From: Puniceicoccales bacterium
Lineage (GTDB): Bacteria > Verrucomicrobiota > Verrucomicrobiia > Opitutales > UBA953
Direction: 5' to 3'
Length of the DNA stretch: 7,761 nucleotides
Assembly (NCBI GenBank): GCA_031289285.1
Contig: JAITPT010000174.1
Location: forward strand, 1 to 7,761
A model generated the notes under the pieces. It worked only from the letters and a program-made list of their open reading frames with translations, was not told the origin of the DNA and made no database searches. The position numbers were made by a program, and so were the translations under genes. Shown piece after piece: positions 1-5,300 of this stretch; within the stretch, counting starts at the first letter, position 1, and each line of letters begins with the position of its first letter.

Positions 1-1217
1 CCACCACCACCACCACCGCTACCGCCGACATCTCCACCGCCACCTTCCCCCCGCTCCAAATCCCCAAAATAACCGCCCCAGACAACCTCCGCCGCCTCAT
101 TGCCCCAAACGACGAAACCCGTGCCCTCTACCTCGTTTCCCCCGGAAGTTACGTCTCCCAAAAACACGAAACCATCATCATCACAAACCGCACCGACGAC
201 TCTCTACCTCCTCTCTTAGACGGCGTCCCCGTTCGCCCAGCGAAAAAAGAATTTCGTCTCCTCGACCTCCACCACATCGCCCTCTTTGGCTCTGTCCAAA
301 TAAGTGCTGGCGTCGTCCAACGCTGCTGCGAAAACAACATCCCCATCGTCTATTTCTCCACTGGCGGCTACTTCTACGGCATCACCCGCGGCCTCTCACT
401 CCCGAACGTCCGCACCCGCATCGCCCAATACGCCACCGCCGCCGACCCCGCCCGCTCTATAGCCATCGCCCGCCACCTCATTTATGGCAAAATCCGCAAC
501 CAACGCACCCACTTCCGGCGCAACCATATAGAACCCACCGACGCCACCCTCTACGCCCTCAAATACTGCGCTGCCAACGCACTCGCATCAAACAACTTAT
601 ACACCCTCCTCGGCATCGAAGGCACCGCTGCACACTACTATTTTGAAAACTTCACTGGCATGCTCCACGCCGGCGAAGACCACCACCACGCCACTATAAA
701 CAACACACCAAACAACGCCCCAAACCTACAACAAGAATTCCCCTTCGTCTTCGCATTCCAAGGCCGTAACCGCCGCCCACCCCGCGACCCCGTCAACGCC
801 GTCTTATCCTTTCTCTACGCCATGCTAACAAAAGACGCCACCGTCGCCTGTCTTGCCTGTGGCCTCGACCCCTACATCGGCTTCTTACACCAACCCCGCC
901 ACGGCAAACCTGCCCTCGCCCTCGACCTCATGGAAGAGTTTCGCCCCATCATCGCTGACAGCGTCGCCATAACCCTCTTTAACACCCGCCAACTAAAACC
1001 AACCGACTTCATAACCACTGGCACCGCCGTCGCCCTAAAAGACAGTTCTCGCCACACAATAATAACTGCCTACGAACGCCGCCTAAAAGACGCCATCACG
1101 CACCCTGTCTTTAACTACAAAGTCTCTTACCGCCGCGCCATCGAACTCCAAGCCCGTCTCCTCTCCAAAGTCCTCACCGAAGAAATCCCACAATACATCC
1201 CCTTCATGACACGCTAA
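1..1217 (+). CDS. cas1: CRISPR-associated Cas1, probably the C-terminal part of a Cas4-Cas1 fusion (5' end outside window)
   Basis: The frame starting at base 3 is open from the window edge to the TAA at 1215-1217 (404 visible residues). Cas1 is the metal-dependent integrase that, with Cas2, inserts new spacers into a CRISPR array. The Cas1 domain starts near visible residue 41 (ALYLVSPGSYVSQKHE). The three metal ligands are recognisable: Glu in LLGIEGTAA (codon 618-620), His in GFLHQPRHG (codon 888-890) and Asp in LALDLMEEFRP (codon 924-926). The blocks KIRNQRTHFRRN, GRNRRPPRDPVNA and FNYKVSYRRAIELQARLL match the Cas1 branch that occurs fused to Cas4 in type I-G (old I-U) and related to type V-B. 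About 40 residues precede the Cas1 domain, beginning with a Thr-rich stretch, and no in-frame ATG, GTG or TTG occurs before 660. The true start is therefore upstream, and an N-terminal Cas4 nuclease domain is the best explanation, although it is not visible. The Met at 660 is internal. Cas2 follows after 47 bp. Confidence 0.95.
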   Translation, partial: TTTTTATADISTATFPPLQIPKITAPDNLRRLIAPNDETRALYLVSPGSYVSQKHETIIITNRTDDSLPPLLDGVPVRPAKKEFRLLDLHHIALFGSVQISAGVVQRCCENNIPIVYFSTGGYFYGITRGLSLPNVRTRIAQYATAADPARSIAIARHLIYGKIRNQRTHFRRNHIEPTDATLYALKYCAANALASNNLYTLLGIEGTAAHYYFENFTGMLHAGEDHHHATINNTPNNAPNLQQEFPFVFAFQGRNRRPPRDPVNAVLSFLYAMLTKDATVACLACGLDPYIGFLHQPRHGKPALALDLMEEFRPIIADSVAITLFNTRQLKPTDFITTGTAVALKDSSRHTIITAYERRLKDAITHPVFNYKVSYRRAIELQARLLSKVLTEEIPQYIPFMTR

Positions 1218-1264
1218 AAAATCTCTCCACAGCGCACTAAACAATCTCTCCCTGACGCAAAACA

Positions 1265-1561
1265 ATGTCTTCTCGCCGCAACTATATAGTCACTTACGAC
1301 ATCCGTGACCCCAAGCGCCTCCGCAAGGTTTTTCAGACCTGTCGCGACTTTGGACAGCACCTCCAATTTTCTGTTTTCGAGTGCGACCTCACCGACACAG
1401 AAAAAACCCAATTCGAGCAAAAACTTCGCACCATCATCAAGCACGATGAAGACCAAGTCCTCTTCATAGACCTCGGTCTAACCGCCTTCCGTGGCGAGCG
1501 CACCATCACCGCCCTCGGCCAAACCTACCAAAAAATAGACGCCCCCTGCTTCATCGTTTAG
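1265..1561 (+). CDS. cas2: CRISPR-associated endoribonuclease-fold protein Cas2
   Basis: A complete 98-residue Cas2, the usual size for the family. Cas2 dimers bridge two Cas1 dimers to form the spacer-acquisition complex. The ferredoxin-like fold is evident: strand 1 with the conserved acidic residue (YIVTYDIRD, Asp12), a basic helix (PKRLRKVFQTCRDFG), strand 2 with the family motif (LQFSVFECDL), a second helix, and the strand DQVLFIDLG. The start at 1265 is the only Met placed correctly for strand 1. No clear Shine-Dalgarno sequence precedes it, so translation probably relies on coupling or on weak SD recognition. It lies 47 bp after cas1 on the same strand and is presumably co-transcribed with it. 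No intrinsic terminator for the + strand is visible downstream, and no CRISPR array follows. Confidence 0.96.
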   Translation: MSSRRNYIVTYDIRDPKRLRKVFQTCRDFGQHLQFSVFECDLTDTEKTQFEQKLRTIIKHDEDQVLFIDLGLTAFRGERTITALGQTYQKIDAPCFIV

Positions 1562-1635
1562 CCACCACCACCACATTCGCCCTCCACTCGGTGTTGGCGC
1601 AGCGTAGCGCAGCCAGCTTTCTCGCACTCCCCGCC
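1562..1635. other. Spacer between cas2 and the tandem repeat, perhaps a decayed repeat end
   Basis: No gene is seen. The segment starts with a CCA-type triplet run and contains GCGCAGC twice, separated by GTA. Its last third (CGCAGCCAGC, then a gap before the first AGAGTCAAGCG) loosely resembles the end of the 157-bp unit (CGTGGCCAGC before AGAGTCAAGCG). It could be the eroded tail of an earlier copy. No T-tract follows any hairpin here, so it does not look like a terminator for the cas operon. Confidence 0.35.
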
Positions 1636-1699
1636 AGAGTCAAGCGAAAAAGGGCCTGGCACTTTATTGCAATACGCAGTATCTTCTGCCGGTTTGAAA

Positions 1700-1746
1700 G
1701 CGGTGTCGGCGGGTGCGGAGATGAACTCCGCGCCCTCTGCCACCGC
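1700..1746. repeat. Long hairpin in repeat copy 1
   Basis: Arms GCGGTG/CACCGC (outer) and a 10-bp inner stem around an ATGAA loop form one nearly continuous imperfect palindrome about a single centre. Relative to copy 2 the left inner arm has T in place of C at 1714, opposite G at 1732. In RNA this becomes a G-U pair rather than a mismatch, so pairing is kept. Confidence 0.7.
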
Positions 1747-1856
1747 ACTCCATAAGGACGGTGCGTAGCCAGCCCGTGTCAGACAAAAATCGAGAGTCAA
1801 GCGAAAAAGGGTCTGGCACTTTATTCCAATACGCAGTATCTTCTGCCGCGTTGAAA

Positions 1857-1903
1857 GCGGTGTCGGCGGGCGCGGAGATGAACTCCGCGCCCTCTGCCAC
1901 CGC
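1857..1903. repeat. Long hairpin in repeat copy 2
   Basis: Inner perfect stem 1868-1877 (GGGCGCGGAG) pairs with 1883-1892 (CTCCGCGCCC) around the loop ATGAA. Outer arms 1857-1862 and 1898-1903 pair about the same centre, and between them lie two pairs, one wobble and two mismatches. No T-tract follows on either strand, so it is not an ordinary intrinsic terminator. Confidence 0.75.
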
Positions 1904-1974
1904 ACTCCATACGGACGGTGCGTGGCCAGCCCGTGTCAGACGGAAATCGAGAGTCAAGCGAAAAAGGGTCTGGC

Positions 1975-2006
1975 ACTTTATTGCACTTCACTTTATTGCA
2001 CTTCAC
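1975..2006. repeat. 15-bp direct duplication at the broken end of the third repeat copy
   Basis: ACTTTATTGCACTTC occurs twice head to tail (1975-1989 and 1990-2004) and is followed by AC. It starts inside the last bases of the truncated third 157-bp copy (CACTTTATT) and ends directly at the A-tract of the terminator. It looks like replication slippage or the scar of a recombination event that truncated the array of repeats. Confidence 0.85.
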
Positions 2007-2041
2007 AAAAAAAACACGGTCACGGCTCGAAAGCCGTGACC
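2007..2041 (-). terminator. Intrinsic terminator for minus-strand transcription
   Basis: A perfect 10-bp stem (GGTCACGGCT at 2018-2027, AGCCGTGACC at 2032-2041) closes a CGAA loop on the + strand, TTCG on the minus strand. Read on the minus strand, the stem is followed by GTG and then eight T (the A run at 2007-2014). On the + strand there is no T-tract, so it acts in one direction only. It is the first clear terminator downstream of the 1504-aa gene ending at 2372, although 330 bp beyond its stop, and it would also shield the cas side from read-through. Confidence 0.85.
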
Positions 2042-2155
2042 AGAAATCGTAGGGGCTACCCTAAGAAGGTTCACTCCGATGGTTAACCCGTAGCCGGAAC
2101 CATGCGGTTGATGACAAGGACAGTGTCCGAAAAAACTCTGTCGTCAACACATATT
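2007..2155 (-). ncRNA. Candidate structured small RNA (or structured 3' UTR) ending at the terminator
   Basis: On the minus strand, three inverted repeats lie in series before the T-tract: 2139-2147 with 2108-2116 (9 bp, one G-U-type mismatch, containing a small GGACA-G-TGTCC palindrome); 2090-2095 with 2054-2059 (GGCTAC/GTAGCC); and the terminator stem at 2018-2041. A possible promoter lies just upstream at 2163-2190. No convincing protein is encoded. The RNA is inferred from structure only; I recognise no known RNA family. It may equally be the tail of the messenger from the large gene. Confidence 0.3.
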
Positions 2156-2162
2156 TTCAAAA

Positions 2163-2190
2163 ATCATCCTCCACCTCTGACCCTTCTCAA
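2163..2190 (-). promoter_or_regulatory. Possible sigma70-type promoter on the minus strand
   Basis: Read on the minus strand, TTGAGA (2185-2190, 5 of 6 matches to the -35 consensus) is followed after 16 bp by GATGAT (2163-2168, 4 of 6 matches to the -10). Transcription would start near 2155 and run through the inverted repeats to the terminator at 2007. The match is modest and such hexamers arise by chance. Confidence 0.22.
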
Positions 2191-2233
2191 AATTCCGTCC
2201 CGACCCTTATCACTCATTTCCCGCTGCGGTGCT

Positions 2234-2298
2234 GCGGCTTGCGCTTTCCGCTCCACGCACCGCAAGGTGCGCGTCGGGAAAGTGCAAACCACAGCCGC
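2234..2298. repeat. Large three-part hairpin with GCAA loop
   Basis: Three nested stems: GCGGCT (2234-2239) with AGCCGC (2293-2298); TGCGCTTTCC (2240-2249) with GGAAAGTGCA (2277-2286), one G-T opposition; and a perfect 6-bp stem CGCACC (2256-2261) with GGTGCG (2266-2271) closing a GCAA loop. In + strand RNA this is a stable GNRA tetraloop. No T-tract follows on either strand, so it is not a typical intrinsic terminator. It may be a REP-like palindrome, a 3'-end stabiliser, or a joint barrier to convergent transcription. Confidence 0.65.
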
Positions 2299-2371
2299 CT
2301 CAAAATCTTGCGCAAACCCTTCCCGCTGAACTGCCGTTCTTAGGCTGACCGGTTTTTACCAAGAAATGGTT

Positions 2372-5300
2372 TTACTCTGGGGCGGGGGGCGGGGCGGGTT
2401 GATGGAGGTAGGGTTGGTTGGAGAGGGCGCGGACTAAGCGACCGCGTTGGAGCATGGCGGGGGAGGCGTCGAAGGCAGGGCGGAGACCTACGTCGGCAAA
2501 GCCCTCACTGAAGGGGTCGGCAGGATAAATGGTGGTGGGGTTTAGAGTGGCAGGGCTTAGGGCGGAGCCGCCAGCGACGGCGTATTGGTGGTCAGTGGGT
2601 TCATAGAGCCAAGTGGCTACGTTGCCAAAGAGGTGGACGAAGGTTTTGCCGTTGGGTTCGCCAACTTCGGCAAACCAGAGGTGGCCGTCGTTTTTGTTGG
2701 GGTTGTAGGGTTGGGCAGCAGCACCAGAGGGGGGAGCGGGTTGGTTGAGCTGGCGGGTGGGTTGGAAGGCACCGGAGTCAGGCCACGGCATGGCTTTTAC
2801 TTCGTCGCCGCCTCGGACGGATTTGGCGATGTGGTCGCGTTGGGTGCGCCATGCGTTGTCGGAGAAGTTCGCGCCGGGGGCGTCGGGTTTGGCTAAGGCG
2901 GGGTAGGCAGAGGCGACGCCGCGCCATTCGTCGGGAGAGGCGAGGCGGGCACCAAGGATTTTTTCGGCAAAGAGGCGGGCGGCAGAGGGGGGGATGTTTT
3001 GGACGGGGTGGCGGGGGGTGGGCGCAGGGGTGGCAGGGAGGCCGGGGGCGTAGAGCGGGTCAGGCCAACGGGGGTCGAGGTAGGCAGTCCAACGGTGGTT
3101 GGCTATCATGCGGCTGTCGTTGAGGCGGGTGGCAGCAGGACGGCGGGGGGGCAAGACGCGCCATGTTTGCGGGCCGGCACGGGAGTCGGTGTCGAGGCCG
3201 CCAGAAACTTCGCCGACCCATTTGGGCATGGTGGCGAGGACTTCGGCACCGGCTTTGTCGGTCTCGACGAGCGTGGTGAAGTCGCCGAGCGAGATGGCAC
3301 GGGCAGCAAGGAAAAACGGCACGCCGTCTTCGGGTTCGACGAGGAGGTAGTCTTGGGTGAAGACGCCGCCACGGGGGTTGGGGCGGGTGTAGGCGATGCG
3401 GCGTTTGTCGGCAGCGAAGGTGCCGCTCCAGCCCGCAAGGCCGGGGCCAAGACTTTCGGGGGTGATTGCTTTGCCGGAGGGTTCGAGGTCTATGGCTTCG
3501 ATGGCGGCGAGGAAGGCGGTGGCGGCAGCGAGGCGGGAGAGGCGGTCGGCAGGGGAGGCGGCGGTGGCGGAGGGGTGGACGTTGTGGACAGAGTGGACGG
3601 AGTGGACGTTGTGGACAGCGGGGGCGGCGGTGGTGGCGGGAGCGGAACTGGCGGCGGCGGTGGCGGCGGCGGGTTTTTCGGGGGCGGCTTTTTCTTCTTT
3701 GAGGGTTTCGCGGATTTTGGCGGCGAGGGTGTTGCGCTGCTGCTTGGCCTCTGGCTCGGAGAGACGCGCCCAGCGCGTTTTTTTGGCTTCGACTAATAGG
3801 GCGTCAAAACGGTCAAGACCTTTGAGGTCGGCGGGGGTGAGACCGGCTTTGGTTAAGCGCGTCAAGATGTCGGGCGTCTGGGTGAGAGGGGCGGTGGCGT
3901 ATGCCTCGCGCCAGCAGAGTTTGGCGTCGGAAGCGAAGGTGGAGCGGAGGCGGGCGGCGGAGGCAGGTGCCATCTCGGCAGGGATTTTTGCGGTGAGGGT
4001 GTCGAGGGCGACGAGGGCGGCGTCGAGGGCAGCGGCGTTTTCTAAGCGGCGGCCTAAGGTGCCGAGGCGTCGCCAAGCGGTGAGGGCGACGCCGAAGGGG
4101 GCGACGGTGGCGCGGTCGGTGGTGGCGGCGAGGGCGTCGTGCAGGGGCTTGTGTTCGTTGGCGGCGGCGAGGGTGCGCATCTGGCGCAGGGCGGCGAAGG
4201 CGACAGCGGGGAGACCAGCGGCGGCGATGTCTTTGGCGGCAGTGTTGGCGTCGAGCGCGGTGGCGACGGCGGTGAGGTCGGCGTCGCCGAGGGCGCCGCC
4301 TTTGTCGAGGAGGCGGCTCAGGCGGGCGAAGAGTGCGGCGGCGTTGGCGGCGTCGGCTCGCCAGCGGCGCAGGGCGTCGAGGCGGGTTTTTACGGCGGGT
4401 TCGGCGGCGTAGGTCTCCGGCGTGATGGTGGGTGCTCCGGCGGGCGTGAACGGGATGAGTTTGATGAGGTCGGTGTAGAGGAGGGCGACTTGGGCGGCGT
4501 CGGCAGCGGCGGTCTGCGCGGCGGCGGCGGCGAATGCGGCGGCATCGGGCGAAGCGGCGGGGGCGGCGGCAAACTCGGCGGCGGGCAGTGGCGCGGGCAA
4601 GGGCGCGAGGCCGCCCGCGAGGGTCTCGCCGTGCAGTGCGCCGAGGATGTCGCGGGTTTTGCGGTAGGCGGCGCGGAGGGCGTTGAAGCGCGCTGGCTCG
4701 GCGGTGAGTTTTTCTGGCGTCTCGCCGGCGAGGAAGCGGTTGCGGCGGGCAAGCCATTCGGCGGCGGGGACACGCGGGCCTTCGAGGTCGCGGGTGCGGG
4801 CGCGGGCAAGCCAGCCAGCGGCGTCGGGTTCGAGGTCGCGGACGCCCTCGGCGATGGCGGCGAGGATTTTTTCGATTTGTGCGTCGAGCGCGGAGGTGCG
4901 TTCGCGCAGGGCGGCGGCGTCTTTGCGAATGGCGGATGTGGTGCGAAATGTTTTTACGGCGGCGAGGGTTTTGGCGGTCTCGGCGGCGAGCGCGGGCGAC
5001 TCGACGGGTGCGCCGTAGAGGCGCGAGTCGGCGTCGGCGTAGCGCTGCATCTCGGTAGCGAGGCGCGTGGTGCGCGTTTCCCAGTTGACGGTGTTGCGCG
5101 GGTCTTCGGCGGCGGGAATGCGGAAATAGCCCTTGACATCGGCGTCCCAGCGGGCGAGCGCGGCGGCGTCGGCTTTGCCAGAAAAGTTTTTCGGGAAGCC
5201 CTCTTTGACCCAGCGGGCGAGGTCAATTTGTGTTGTCCAGTTTTCGCGAATAAAGGCGGCGCGGGCGCGGAGCACGGGAGCGGCGGCGGCGATTTGGGCG

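Larger units (their letters stand above)
1636..1982. repeat. 157-bp tandem repeat, two full copies plus 33 bp of a third
   Basis: Copies start at 1636, 1793 and 1950, each with AGAGTCAAGCGAAAAAGG, so the period is exactly 157 bp. By eye the two full copies differ by nine substitutions and no indels (about 94% identity). The third copy stops after 33 bp (1950-1982), where a different short duplication begins. The unit begins with an imperfect palindrome (AAAGGGTCTGGCACTTT) and carries a long central hairpin. Short reading frames cross it on both strands, but they only reflect the absence of stops and look like no protein. The arrangement resembles REP/BIME-type repeats such as those mobilised by RAYT (Y1) transposases, but no transposase is in the window. 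It is not a CRISPR array: the unit is too long, with no short repeat and unique spacers. Confidence 0.9.
2042..2371. other. Convergent intergenic region with several inverted repeats
   Basis: No convincing gene on either strand. The longest + frame (2102-2329) has no recognisable motif, no ribosome binding site and a composition unlike a protein. The region is clearly less GC-rich near 2130-2220 than its surroundings. It contains a GGTTAACC palindrome (2081-2088), a TAGGG/CCCTA mini-hairpin near 2050-2064, the inverted repeats at 2054-2147, and the large hairpin at 2234-2298. No T-tract terminator is found directly after the stop codon of the large minus-strand gene. Confidence 0.6.

Noticed and set aside
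660..1217. A separate short gene starting at the ATG at 660.
   Set aside because: The frame continues upstream without a stop to the window edge, and the Cas1 catalytic Glu lies before 660, so this Met is internal to Cas1.
1558..1957. Overlapping 65-115 codon frames on the minus strand across the 157-bp repeats.
   Set aside because: They only repeat because the DNA repeats. The peptides look like no protein, and the period of 157 is not a multiple of three, so each copy is read in a different frame.
1636..1982. The repeats after cas2 as a CRISPR array.
   Set aside because: CRISPR repeats are about 25-40 bp with unique spacers. Here the entire 157-bp unit is repeated at high identity, with no unique spacer.
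2054..2095. A tRNA or known riboswitch, because of a T-loop-like GGTTCACTCC.
   Set aside because: No acceptor stem, anticodon arm or D-arm can be drawn, and no riboswitch motif is recognised.
2102..2329. Possible 75-aa gene on the + strand.
   Set aside because: No ribosome binding site, no motif, and it overlaps the hairpins at 2108-2147 and 2234-2298. Better seen as noncoding.
3396..4412. Long + strand frame (338 codons) inside the large gene.
   Set aside because: Arg/Ala/Ser-rich shadow of the minus-strand gene, with no start signal or recognisable motif.
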